This document shows positions 48,518 to 60,520 of a stretch of DNA of 64,000 nucleotides, piece after piece (the stretch's first letter is position 1; every line of letters starts with the position of its first letter). The notes under the pieces were generated by a model. It saw only the letters and a list, made by a program, of their open reading frames with translations, searched no databases and was not told the DNA's origin. This stretch comes from Nymphaea colorata (Eukaryota > Streptophyta > Magnoliopsida > Nymphaeales > Nymphaeaceae). The position numbers and the translations under genes are program-made. Location of the stretch: NCBI RefSeq assembly GCF_008831285.2, contig NC_045141.1:18720848-18784847 (forward strand), in the 5' to 3' direction.

Positions 48518-49515
48518 TAGTGATATAGGATCACCACAAACATGGGCACCACAAAGGGTGTTGATGGGTGCCATGAGCCCCTTTCAGAATTTGGGGGAAA
48601 GAACAATTGTTATAATTTTTCAAAAATTCAATTTGGCCCCTATAAAAATTTTGAAAAACTATTGCGATCCGTACAAATTTTGAAAAATACAGTTCAACCA
48701 CTCCCAGACTCCATCCGTAACGGCAAACCTGCCCTAAGGAGTGGGAATCTAGCTTTCATTTATCATTATATAGCCAAAACTTACAAACGAACTATTGATT
48801 TTTTTTTTTTACTGTTTTTTTTTTTATGCAAATTCAGCACCAGCAAACGTCTCCTTCTTCCCCGCAGCTTCAAGCGGAACGAGCAAAGGGACTTTCCTCG
48901 AAGAAACACACCAATACTTAACATGGCAAATTAAATATCATTTCGTTGACTAGATTATATATGCCAATGTCTTTAACACATAAACAAATCAAAATAATGG
49001 CAATTCATGATTCAAAACTCTATAGGTTCTCAACATTGTAAAGAATGAAAAAGTCAAATTATAGGAATGTTTGGCACTCGTAAGATATTGTTGTTGTCCA
49101 GTGATTCTGATTTAAAATTTGAGATAGATTTATGAAACACTATGTTACAGGGAGTTCAATGACTCTTCTCCAATTTCTAGGGCAGTTTCATTGAACAATA
49201 ACAACTTGCTATTTACACCAAATAACTTTAAATAACATGATTTTTTCATCCAAAAGTCGGATTTAATCTATCAATATTAGTGATAAAGGATGAAAGTTGA
49301 AACGCTTCTCTTAGTATGTGTGTGGATGTGGCTTTTCCACGCATATTATGAGCAAACGTTTGCTTTCAAACTATGCCCACAAATTTTCCATCATCAACAT
49401 TGACCTAATCAAAGCATTGACCAGTATTATCATATCATCTCAGAATTTCTTAACATATACATAATTTTTTTCTTTTGTTTAGTAATTGGCCGCTTGGATC
49501 ACTATTTTTAAATAA

Positions 49516-49761
49516 GGGGGCGTTTGATGGAAAAAAAAAAAAGATTTACACGGAGTACTTCGTTGGTGAAACTTATCTTATCAGATTGGTAATCTTTTCC
49601 TAATTTTCTTGTCCCCACAAAAATATCTTTTCCTCACTTTTCTTAAAAACTTTCAACCACCATATACATGACCTTTTCCTATTCTTTCTTAAAAGCTTTC
49701 AATCACCATACACACGAAAAGGTTTTTTTTTTTGCCTTTTCCACCCCATCAAACACCCACC
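49516..49761. mobile_element. MITE-like element, about 246 bp
   Basis: The left end GGGGGCGTTTGATGG and the reverse complement of the right end GGTGGGTGTTTGATGG are inverted repeats around a T-rich non-coding core. No clean flanking duplication found. Confidence 0.45.
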
Positions 49762-50394
49762 TTTTTTAGAAACAAATGAAAAAAAAGTGACATTTATTAT
49801 GGAACTTTGCTCTTCCAAAGAGTTTTTATACGACAAAAAATCGGCGATACTGATTTCTACGGGAAGAGAAAATTCAAGAAGAAAGTGACTGGCTGATTTA
49901 AACTGCTAACCAAAAGCTTTGACGGATTCAGAATAGCAACAAGAATTATTGCAGGTTGCGTCCGATGAAAGGGACCCATCGAATTAAAAGCAGAAGATAA
50001 GGACGACGAGCAAAGATGACGATGAAAATGGCCGTGGTCGAGAATATATGCCCGCTTTCCATCATCAAAACCGATAAACGCATTGGAAGTGGGCTTGCGT
50101 TCAATCCGTTTGCATCCCGAATGAATATCCGGTCAACTAAAAGTTTTAAATTATCAAATTTTTAGATAAAAATCGAACTGAAAGGTGATAATAAGTTATA
50201 TGGCTGATAATTTCCCATATATATTAAAAAAAACTTCCAAGACTCTTCCATCGAGGTCTCTTAACCAAGTCAGGGCACGTTTGTTCTGAAATCTCCCGTC
50301 CTTGGTAATTCAAGTGTTGCATATACCACTATTTACAATATAAATGAGTAGCACCCATAAGAATCGAACCGAGAATGAGTCATTCAGACCAACC

Positions 50395-50762
50395 AAGTCG
50401 AGCTCGAGTTGGGTCATCTCAAGCTCGACTCGACTCAAAAAACTTGAGCTTGAATTTGACTCGAACTTGAGTCGAGCTCAATAGAACAAGCTCAAGCTCA
50501 TGTCGATGATACAACATCGAGTCATTTAACTTGTTTATATTAAGCATGTCTCATTCCTTTTAACTTGATTAACTTGTATAACTCGATTAACTCATTTAAT
50601 TATTTCTTCATTCATTGTGCAGTCGAGTTCTTACAGCTCGAACTCAACCCATTTAACATTTCAAGCATACATTTGAACTCGAACTTGACTCGTTCAGTTC
50701 GAATCAAGTTTTAAGGAACGAGTTTGAATCGAGCTCGAGCTTGCTCAACTCGTTGTGCAACC
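50395..50762. mobile_element. Third, diverged CTCGAG-rich TIR-family copy
   Basis: It contains GTCGAGCTCGAGTTGGGTC, GAACTTGAGTCGAGCTC and TTTAACTTGTTTA words shared with the 47.9-kb element, and ends TCAACTCGTTGTGCAACC, a diverged form of the family right end. The left terminus is decayed. Confidence 0.45.
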
Positions 50763-51906
50763 TTACAACCAACTATGTTACACCCCTTGGGTTGAATCCT
50801 TGTTTTATGGAACCCAGCATGTAAACAAACAATGGATATCTACATTGACTTAAAACGTGGATTCAAATAAATTCAACAGATTTTGATCGATACGTATCAT
50901 GAAAACTATCCTTGTGACCCGATTAAGGGTGTCCGAAGATGGCCTCCCCGTGTTTGAATGAAGGGGAAGGAATAGGGTGAGACAGACGGTCTGCCTCTCA
51001 GGGCCTTGTCCTCTACGATCTAATGTAGATGAATTGGACTGACTGTAACATGCACATGGTGATGTAGGCAGGAGTGGACCCTGGCTGTTGCATTAAAGTC
51101 TCAGGAGAAAATGAACTGGATCTGGGCATGGGCCAACTTCTCAAGCTACTGGTCAAATTTAGGGACCACAAGGCCCTGGTTGGGTTGGGTAAGGTTGAGG
51201 TTGTTAGCCCCCAATGTAATTTACTAACTGGGTGCGGTCAGACTGAGCTAAGGTTAATTTACTGAGTGGGTCCGGTCAGACTGAGCCACGCAGTTGCGCA
51301 TATTTGTCGCAACTATACGAATGCGTCAGCTTCGGCCTGAATCGGTCATTTGGCCAATTCAAGAGCACCACATGTCAGCTTCTAACTGTTTTGGTTGACA
51401 TTTTAAATTTGAATTATATTATAAGAATGATTTTTTTTTTTTTCAAAATTTTTCGACTATTCAGCTGAACAAATGAATCGGCCGATACATAGAATCAACA
51501 GTCAGGCAGATTTCAATTGGCTTATGAATTGATTTTCACAATGTGGGGTTACACTACCACAATTAGATTCCAAAGTTTTTTCCTTCGGCTGCAGCGTGAT
51601 ATGAACAAAACTAACGATATTTTGACTTGTCGAATATGTTTGTAGGTAATCAAGCAGATGCTAATGATGTCCAATTTAAGGGTTTCATCTGGGTTCCGAA
51701 GCAGCCATGAACACTCGAGAAAAGGGAGGAGCTTCGGCCTCGTTGGGTAGAGCCCTCATTTTCCCACGAAAATGAGGACGAGAAGCCCACTTTCGTATGA
51801 AAAAGAGGGCTTTCAAAATCCCTCCCATTTCCGGTGAAACAGAGGTTTTAGCCCTTTCAATTTAGCCGTGAGAGAGAGAAAAAACTACGCTGCCATGGCC
51901 GGGGGT

Positions 51907-51907
51907 T

Positions 51908-51946
<39 letters not shown>
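51907..51946. repeat. Compound (GT)n(GA)n microsatellite
   Basis: About 9 GT units run into about 11 GA units; reverse-complemented, this is the same TC-then-AC order as the tracts at 29.7 and 53.9 kb. Confidence 0.95.
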
Positions 51947-51947
<1 letters not shown>

Positions 51948-53280
51948 GTAGTGCAGCAGAAGGAGCTAGGCAGGGGCATGGTGGGACATTCCACCTCGGC
52001 GTCCTTTTGCAGAACTGAGATCTGCGAGAAAGGTCGGACCACCGGTCCACCCACCGTCCGAACCTGAAATCCATGAATTTCACGCCCTTCGAGGATCTGA
52101 AAACCGTAGATTTCATTTTCTCCGGTTGGTAGCACTGCAGGTCTCTCGATAGATCCATCAGATCTGAGATCCACAGCTATCAAAGAGTACCTGAGAATTT
52201 TCAAATAGGTTCTCAATGGAACTAGCCTTTTTTTTAAACTGACTGAATAAAAAAAAAATCAATTAAAATTACATGTTTATAACGATAATGCGGCAGGTCG
52301 AAAGCTGGTTTATAACGGGCAAGGTTGGTGGGTCAACGCCAAAATAATCATGTTTTGTTTTGAGTAGTTTAAACGCATCTGTACCCCCCCTGCTAATCTT
52401 AGTTGATTTTGACAACGGACAATCTTTATCAACTAGATCTTTTAGTTCAGCAAAATATATGTTCTTCATAGTCCATATGAAGCCGACAGATTAGCAAAAA
52501 CATTGCCAGAATATCTTGGACTATTGACTAGCAATTAGTACAACTCCAAATAACCACAACAGGTAGAACAACAATGGCCGTCCACACCTGAGCAGCATGT
52601 CCGGGCTGGTACGAGGGCGTTTTCATTTTCAGTGTTCAGTATTTATTATCCCTCCATTTGTATCTGAGGAGAAACCAGCATCAATGTTTCAGTCAGCAGG
52701 AGTCTCTGACTGCAACTAGACAGCAGAATATGCAAAGTTGGCAACAAAGAAACGCAAAAATTGACTATTCAGCTAACAGCGAGTCAAATGCAGCTAGTTT
52801 ACTTCATTTCGACAGAACAGTTAAGTGGATTAATCCACCAGATAGCAGGTTCATTGCAAGTTTGGAGGAAAGGAAGAGTTGGTGGAGGCAGATAGTGTTG
52901 GTGCAGGAATGCAACCTTGTGAGAGCTACACTCAAACAACTAAGCCCGCAAGCTGCTAGCCAATCCACAGAATGGTATTAATCTATTCCCAGAGCTACAA
53001 ACGTGGTCATCAATCCACATTATAAACCAGCAATTGAGCAACTAAATCCAGTTGGCAGTCTTGCATTGAGAATCTTCATCACAAATAAAACCACAAATGC
53101 AACCTAATAAAAAGTTGACAACAAAAAACAGGGAATTTATAAACCTTCATGGATATATACAGCATAGATAAATATTCACGTGCCATGAGATCAGATAACC
53201 TAAAAACTACTGCATTAAAATACAAAAACATATAAAGAAAGTAATTATGGTCTTACAGCTCGACAATGGGTTGTGAACAG

Positions 53281-53905
53281 TCAAGGAAGAAACTTCTCAA
53301 TGCTTAGAGTAAGAGTGGTCTTTGGAACAGCACCAATAATTGCTTCCTTCTTCTCCCCACCCCTGAAGATCATCACAGTTGGGATGCTACGGATTCCATA
53401 TTGAGTCGCTATTTTTGGACTCTCATCAGTGTTCAGCTTATAGAACTTCAGTTTTCCTGCATACTGCACTGCTAACTCACTTACAACGGGTTCAATCATT
53501 CGGCAGGGTCCACACCAAGGTGCCCAGAACTCCACAAGCACAGGTCCCTCCTCCTCAATGACAAGAGACTGCCAAGTTGATTCATTCACAAGTGGCACTG
53601 GATTCCAAGCATGAGTAAGTTTTTACAAAACAAACAGATGTCATATATAATTTTGTATGAGCTAGCCAATCTAAAACACTCTATACAGTCAACTGTAAAA
53701 AGGCAAGCGCAGAGGAGAAACACCAAAAACATAAATCTTGATGACAAACTTACTAGCCATAGACTTATAACCTGCTTTACTGATACTATCATAAACAACC
53801 AGAACCATACATTTTCTACCGAATAAGGGCCTCACCCCTGTTAGACCACTCCTAGGGTAACCTTGAACTAAATCAGACTAAGATGCCAGCTATTTGTAAT
53901 GTTCA

Positions 53906-53944
<39 letters not shown>

Positions 53945-56900
53945 TGCACAACCTTTTTTTGACAGAGTTGAAAGGAAAACCCAGTATCGAATTCTTGAGG
54001 AAGCAGAACAGCCCTTTGGCTCTCAAGGACAAACAATCTGAGATCATTTTCTTACATAAAATTATAAGCATAAAAACAATGACTTTTGTATTCAGGATGA
54101 AGGAACTACTTTTCATGATCTAAAATCACCATATTTTGATAAGGGTAAAATTTTTCAATTCACATTTCATAAAGTATTAGCAAGTTTTTGTCAGGTCATG
54201 AGATGGCATTTAGCCGAAGGACAAAGACTATGGAACAAGCAAGAGCGCTCTTGAGAACATGGACCAGGCAGGACCTTTTGTCCACGGCCAATATGAAAGA
54301 CTTAGGCCACGTTTGATGGGCAGGAAATATCCTGCAGTGATGGAAATAAAATTCAAATTTTAAAAAACGATTCTTATTGATCAAACATGGGATGAAAAAA
54401 AAGAATGTTGGGGTGATTTATGGAAAGATATTTCCAGAAATTTTGTCCCACCCCAAGGGGTGGGACGAGATTTTCCGAAAAAAAAAGATGACCGTTGGAG
54501 GCTGCATAGAGAGAAAAGGGGCAATATGCGAGGCGACTGGAAGAGCAACCTGTGGGTGCGACAATAACAGCTATCGGCATTGATGGCGAGGAAGATGGTG
54601 GCATGGTGGTGGGTTGTGGTGAAGAGGTGGTCGGGGCCTCGGCGTGGTGAGGAGGTAGTTGGAGGTGAGGAGGACATCAGATTTGGGAGACGGAGGTGGC
54701 AAGGGCATCAGATTTGAGATTCAATGCCTGAAGGCTCTGAACCACCCTCGCTGGCAGCAAAGCCATCGAGCAACCTGTGAAATTGATGAAATCGACGCCA
54801 CCAATCAAAACCCCATGGTCGGTCCAGTGGCCAGTGCTGGTCAATGGCACCCACTATAATGTGTTCAAGGGGAGCACAATAAACCTAACCCTAACTCTAG
54901 CTCAGTAGACTGCACCATCTTCTTCTTCTACCTTTCTTGCCTTTACCTTCCATCCCATGCTATGAAGCTAAGAAGAATGTTTCTAGGAAACATCTTCCAA
55001 TCCTATCACACATTCAGCAAAAATGGAATGGAAAGGAAATTTCCCATTCCATTTTTTTTGGAAACTTATTTCCAGGATCTTATTTCTCATTCCATATTGC
55101 TAATCCATCAAACAGGCCCTTACTGTAAGAGAAGCCCTACAGTACATCATCAGATAGCATGAAAAAATATATGAGGAATTGACAAGCTCATTCTGCATTC
55201 GGAGATAATACAAGCTACTAGTCACAAGATAGAGAGGAAGCTATGCAGTTGTTTGGCTGCGTGAAGCTTATCATCAAGACAGTACATGCATACCATGATA
55301 ACTAACAGAAATGTACAAACTCAAAATAAATAAGCAAGAACCAAAAGACCTGGAAGTAAGTTTTCATGGACCAAGATTAGAAATTAAATTAAGTTCATTG
55401 ACCAAGATTAGAAATTAAATTAAGTGCTATTGCTCCTTTTTAAGGGAAAAAGGGCACATTTGCTTGTATAGGAACAACATTTCTCATATTCTGGCTCATA
55501 AAAGCAGAATGTGGGCCTTGCCATTCTTTCAGGCAAAAGTTCTGCAAAACTTAACAACAAATAGCACATTAGTTCCACTTTAGGCAGACATTATATTGAC
55601 AAAACCATCACTTCATAAATTGTGAATTGAATGTAAGCAGCACCACTGAACTGAAAACCATCCCCTTTCAAAGTTATCATCATATATATTTTTCAGTTTC
55701 AAAAACTGAAGATTACACTAAGATTCTGAGACTTTTACCCACCTCTGAGCATCTTTAGCATCAACTTTCAGTACATAATACAACCAAAGAAAATGAAGCT
55801 AAGAATCTCATTCAACCAAAACAGACAAGTATTTGAAAAGCAAAACCTGTATTACACATCTTGGGTTTCATTCTAAGCATGGGTAGTAATCAACAACAGG
55901 CAACAAGACTCAAGTGTGTTACTCCCTCTAATCAACACGCTCGCATCTAGACACCTCACAAAAAGAGAGAGAGAGAGAGAGAGATTTCTAAAACAAATCA
56001 GCGATTTGAGGGTATCCTTATTTATGCAATGCAGAAGTTGCATACTTAGACAGCTTCTTGGATCAAACAGAAGAAATTAACCTCAATTGAACAGAAATAC
56101 TAAAAGGAAGTTCATACAACTAGGACATCTTTTATACTAATTAAATACAAGATCCATAATACACAGAGAAAGTGTCGATAATAAGAGAAGCAGAAATTCA
56201 CATCACCACTGGTGATGGTTACAAGTTATGCCAACCAATCTAGAGATGCTACACCATTATGTGTTGCCACCAGCCGGACGACCCCAATAAGTATTAACTA
56301 TTAAACTAGACTTTCACCTGCTTGCTTTACAGTTCAAATGCATGAACATTTAACCACCTTACTGCATATTGAACCCTTTTTTGCATTTTTTTCAGATTTA
56401 TCAAGCTCATTCACATGAGGTGAGTAATTCATTCATGGAATACTTCTTGTTCTTGTATATTGCTCTCCTATTGTTGAAGACATAAGCAATACAGCTATTC
56501 ATATTCTCCCTTTTTAAGTTTGTAACGTATTGAAGAAAAGAGAAAGACAGAACGGAAAAGCAAAATCCACATTTTTGAAACAAAGATAACCTCAGCAAAA
56601 CTCAATTAAATACTAAAAAATAAGAATTGCTGAAAGGCTGCAATAAATATCAAGCCCAGATGGTACAGCTTAAGAGTCATGTTTTGCTCCAGCATGCAAC
56701 CATTGTTATTGCTAGACTTTTGCATTCAGCATTGAACGAATCAACAAAATTGAGAGGAGAAATAAGAAGAATGCAGAAGAAAACAGAACTGCCTACCGAT
56801 TTTGGTCCAATGAGGATGGAAGAATGCATGTTACAGAACAAGACTACATTCTAAGATTGGTATTACTTAAAAAGCTTATTGTAAGAAAGTTGAAGGCTGA

Positions 56901-59900
56901 ACACTCTTTGGACAAAAAATTAAATTCAGCAAACTAAATTTTCCCACTGAAATTCAGGAGGCATGTATGCAGTGCATGATAACAATCCATGTAGATATGC
57001 TAGTGCACTTTTTCATTATCTATGATACTAGCAGTTATAATTGTAGCTAGCAGCCATAATGAAACTATACATTTTCAATATACATGGTAGGTAGCAGTCA
57101 CAATGCAGCTGCCTGCTTCCATCCAGGAGATTTGTCCTTATTCACTACCCCAAGGTTTTCCTCATATATATCTAGGAAAATTTCCAAACATACACCAAAC
57201 TTTCAGCCTAAATTATTTGAAGCTAAAAAGTTTAGAAGTTTCTTACCTAGTTTTCAACTAGAGTTTCTGGATAAAGCAAATACACAAAGGTTAAATACCA
57301 TCAAGTTTTTCTGTAACAAATACTCTCGCTCTCTCACTTATACACACACACTCTCTCTTTATCTTCTGCCAGAACCCTAGAAGGTTTTTGTTTTCTTTTC
57401 TACAACTTCATTGAACGGGGAAATCCTGGATGGGATATAAACTGAATTTGGAATGCCTTCAAGGGGGTAGATTGGATAAATTCAACCCATTCACATCATA
57501 CAAAACCAAAGCAAAAGGGCTTTTACCTAGATCCTTTTTTGAGTCTAATCTTTTAAGTATTACTATCATACAAGCCTTACCAAAAGGGACCAGGTGGTGC
57601 AATATCCAATTTGAATTTGTTTCTAGCTGGGTTTGGTTAAAACGAACTGAAACAATGATTGATAGGATGCAGATTACTTTAGGTTTCCAAACGAATGTGG
57701 TTGCTGCCATTCTCTATCAGATACCTAAACCTGATTACATTGATAATATGTGAATTTAACAATTTCTTCATTTGGATCCAAAAATGATGCTAAACTAAAG
57801 CAAGCGAATTTCCAATTGGTTGGATTGGAAAATCCCACATAAAATTTGAAACCAAACAGTTAGAAAACAGCATGTGATTTAGACATCAGACTACGTTGGG
57901 AACTAGTAAACATTATCACCCTTGGTCCAACAGTAAGTTAGGTTAGTGCTACACTGCTAACCCATGGACAACGTGCTCAGTTGTGACTAGCTCATTAATT
58001 GTAAAAAAAAAAAAGGCCTATCCAGAAGAAATTGAAAGGTTCCAGTCTTCCAGACCTTCAGCATGCAACTGGACTAGATTAAAATGTCTGATGGGGTTTC
58101 AAATATTTTTCTTGATACATTGTTCACAACAGTTTTTGTTCAAAACCAGAGGAGACAAGCCATGTTAAATACAAAAAGATCAAAGGACTATTTTTCTGGC
58201 ACAGTCTCACATACTCATGATATTTTTGTTCTAAAATCCTTTTGACATTTAAACAACTCTAAAATGTCAATTCTTTCAAATCCACAATTTTTTTGGTGTA
58301 TTTTCACAAGAAATTCATGACACTGTTTATTATTCTTTTCTCTTCAAAACAACTAGGGAAGGGCCATTCTCCTTACCAAGATAAATGGTATGACTTCCCG
58401 CTAGGAAGTATACCTACTTTCAGCCTTGCATGAACAACCAGAGTTCTGAACTTGGGATGGCCCACAAACATGGCAACATAGAGAGAGAGGTCATCCCCAC
58501 CAGATGAATGACATGTTTATTAGAAGAATAATACCTTCCTGTGGTTTGTACTTTGGAGTATATCTTTTTCTTCTCATAATTTTCTTCTTAGTGTGACCAA
58601 TAATTGGGACATGATTAAACCATATTGCCCTGTGATATCAGCAAATATTGCTGTCCCGTACCCCTTTAGACACTTTCAACACTTTCAAATATCTCATCTT
58701 CACATGAGCCATTATCAATAATGATAAAATCAGGAAAATAAAATAAAATATAAGCCCAACATAATACACTCTTTGACATTTTCCTATTACACAAATGTAG
58801 GAAGCCAAAGGGTGAAAAGAGAAAGGAAAAAGAAAAGCTTAAATGATACGTCCAAGACATTGGCAAGCCAATAGTCTCTCTGTCTCTGTCTCTCCAACTT
58901 TCTCTCTCTCTCTCTATACATATATATACATACGTACACGTTCATGAAATATAAATCTGCTATCCCATACATACATGCGGCTGTTTCAAAAATGTATGCC
59001 TGCTCACTCTCTATATACATCCATTATATATATATATATATAGTTTTGCATTTTCATGAAATGTAAGCCAGAACCTAAGATATCATTATTGTGAGTGGTA
59101 CATTTGGACCAATTAAATTTACATGCCCATGCTCCTCTTGACAAGCAATTTACTTATTTAGGGGGAGTAGACAGAAAAAGCTGGCCTTTGATATAAATGC
59201 CTTTTCCTCTTCTGACAAAATTTAAATCTATTGCTTAACCTCACGAAGTTAGGATATCAAATGAATCAATGAAGGCTACTTTTCCTTGCTATTTAGGTTC
59301 CCCCCAAAGCCTGTGGAAAAGTGATAACTTGGTGAGGAACTGACTTCCCACTAATTGCCTTTCTTTCATAGAATAGGAGGGGTTTGTCATCGGAAAAACT
59401 ACTTTGTTGCTAACAAAGCCCAAACAAGAAGAAGGATCTCACTCTGCTGAAAGGAAAGTGTAGGATTTGACAGGTAATCAACCTCAAAAATAAGGCTGAC
59501 TCTCCACGGTACTCTATAATAAGGAGTTTAGGTAAGATATTCCCGAGGACTGGATGGGAGAATTGGAACCTTCTTATTTCATTTTTCTTGTTTCTCATCC
59601 ATATGGGAAGCCTTATTGCGGACCAGTCAGGCCTTTTTCCTGGAGACTCTTACCACCCCATATAAAAAGGATTTTCCTTGGAGAATCCAATAACATCTAG
59701 ATTCTTATAGAGGCACGAAAAAAATCGCATATTCCAATTACTGTGCATATTTCAAAATCACACGTTCCTCGGAACAGTTTACATTGCATGCGTACTTTCC
59801 AGAAACTTAAATGTATTTTAATAAAGCAGAAGAACCAGACCTCGTCAAAACATGGGAGAAATTTATTTCGTGGAGGCTAAGAGGCTTTCTTTTTCTTTAA

Positions 59901-60453
59901 GAAAATGACCAACATTGTATTTATGAAACCCAAACTATTCACTAACAACCTCACCGCAACTAAAATAACCAAGAGCCAATGGTAAACAATCTTCCGCTTA
60001 CCAGAAGAAACCATCAACTTAATTGTACGCATCAAATATCTGCTTGTCAAAGTTCTTTACCAATAGCATCCTTGAATCCGCGAAGATAAAGACTAAATGA
60101 AATTTTAAAAAAAGGAAAACGTAAATCATATAAAGGTTAATCCATAGCACAAATTATGTATCCACTAGGAAACAACTGTGTGTGCAAGCGTGGCTGCGAA
60201 GGAGAGAGAAAGAGAGTGCCTAACCCTAACCTTTGATTGCTGTATCCGGCACCTCGCAGACAACGGCTCCGCTTCTCTTCCGCCTTCCAAGGGGCACCTC
60301 CGTGCAAACCCTAACCGGACGAGACACGAGCCGCAGCCCCCTTGTCGCCGGTAGGGATATCGCTTTCCGGAAAGGAGTTCTCGACGGAGAGCTCAGTACA
60401 GCCGCCGAGGCCGAGGGGCGATGGACCGGAAACACCTCCAGAAGAGCAGCCAT
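53281..60453 (-). CDS. Chloroplast thioredoxin m, 2 exons
   Basis: Exon 1 is 60453-60231 (74 codons plus one base), exon 2 is 53597-53281, with donor GTTAGG and acceptor TCCAG. The split codon gives Val75, so the product is 179 aa, normal for Trx m. Residues 1 to about 66 are rich in Ala, Ser and Arg with few acids, typical of a plastid transit peptide. The mature domain has the dithiol site WCGPC (102-106) inside [14 protein letters not shown], the SIPT cis-proline segment, and [14 protein letters not shown], all typical of m-type thioredoxins. Known role: stromal disulfide reductase fed by ferredoxin-thioredoxin reductase, acting on targets such as NADP-malate dehydrogenase and Calvin-cycle enzymes. 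The 6.6-kb intron separates targeting peptide from catalytic domain. The 5' leader has an AGG repeat. The exact m isoform is not assigned. Confidence 0.95.
53906..53944. repeat. Compound (CT)n(CA)n microsatellite
   Basis: About 11 CT units run into about 9 CA units inside the thioredoxin m intron. Confidence 0.95.
54305..55119. mobile_element. PIF/Harbinger-like non-autonomous element with TTA target duplication
   Basis: The left end GGCCACGTTTGATGG and the reverse complement of the right end GGGCCTGTTTGATGG match at 12 of 15 positions. Both ends are flanked by TTA (54302-54304 and 55120-55122), the 3-base duplication of this superfamily. At 815 bp it is larger than most MITEs but shows no transposase. 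It holds a perfect palindrome, GTCCCACCCC-AA-GGGGTGGGAC (54445-54466). Confidence 0.65.
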
Positions 60454-60495
60454 TTCCAGCGGCGATAGAAAGACAATGGGGGGTCTCTCCCTCCT

Positions 60496-60520
60496 ACCTC
60501 CTCCTCCTCCTCCTCCTCCT
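60496..60520. repeat. (CCT)n trinucleotide repeat in the thioredoxin m leader
   Basis: About 8 CCT units (AGG on the sense strand) lie 43-67 bases upstream of the thioredoxin m start codon. Confidence 0.85.

Larger units (their letters stand above)
45660..53280. other. Intergenic region with minisatellite and DNA elements
   Basis: No gene recognised. Contents: AT-rich DNA with CTGTGGATTTAAGATTCC words near 46.1 kb, a minisatellite at 47539-47940, a TIR element at 47952-48517, a MITE-like element at 49516-49761, a related CTCGAG-rich element at 50395-50762, and a (GT)n(GA)n tract at 51907-51946. A 107-codon frame at 52658-52981 has no recognised relatives. Confidence 0.55.
53598..60230 (-). 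other. Thioredoxin m intron (6.6 kb), repeat-rich
   Basis: It contains a (CT)n(CA)n tract at 53906-53944, a PIF/Harbinger-like element at 54305-55119, a 31-bp tandem duplication with GACCAAGATTAGAAATTAAA at about 55364-55424, a (GA)n tract near 55965-55983, CT/TA tracts near 58900-59042, and otherwise AT-rich DNA. Frames up to 107 codons inside it lack recognisable domains. Confidence 0.85.

Noticed and set aside
52658-52981. 107-codon plus-strand frame downstream of thioredoxin m
   Set aside because: No recognisable domain and no ATG at its head; coding support is insufficient.
53596-53598. GTG at the head of the thioredoxin exon as a start codon
   Set aside because: The splice acceptor AG overlaps it, and the codon is completed by the last base of exon 1, giving an internal Val.
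57430-57753. 107-codon frame in the thioredoxin m intron
   Set aside because: No family resemblance, and intronic position in an AT-rich stretch; likely chance.
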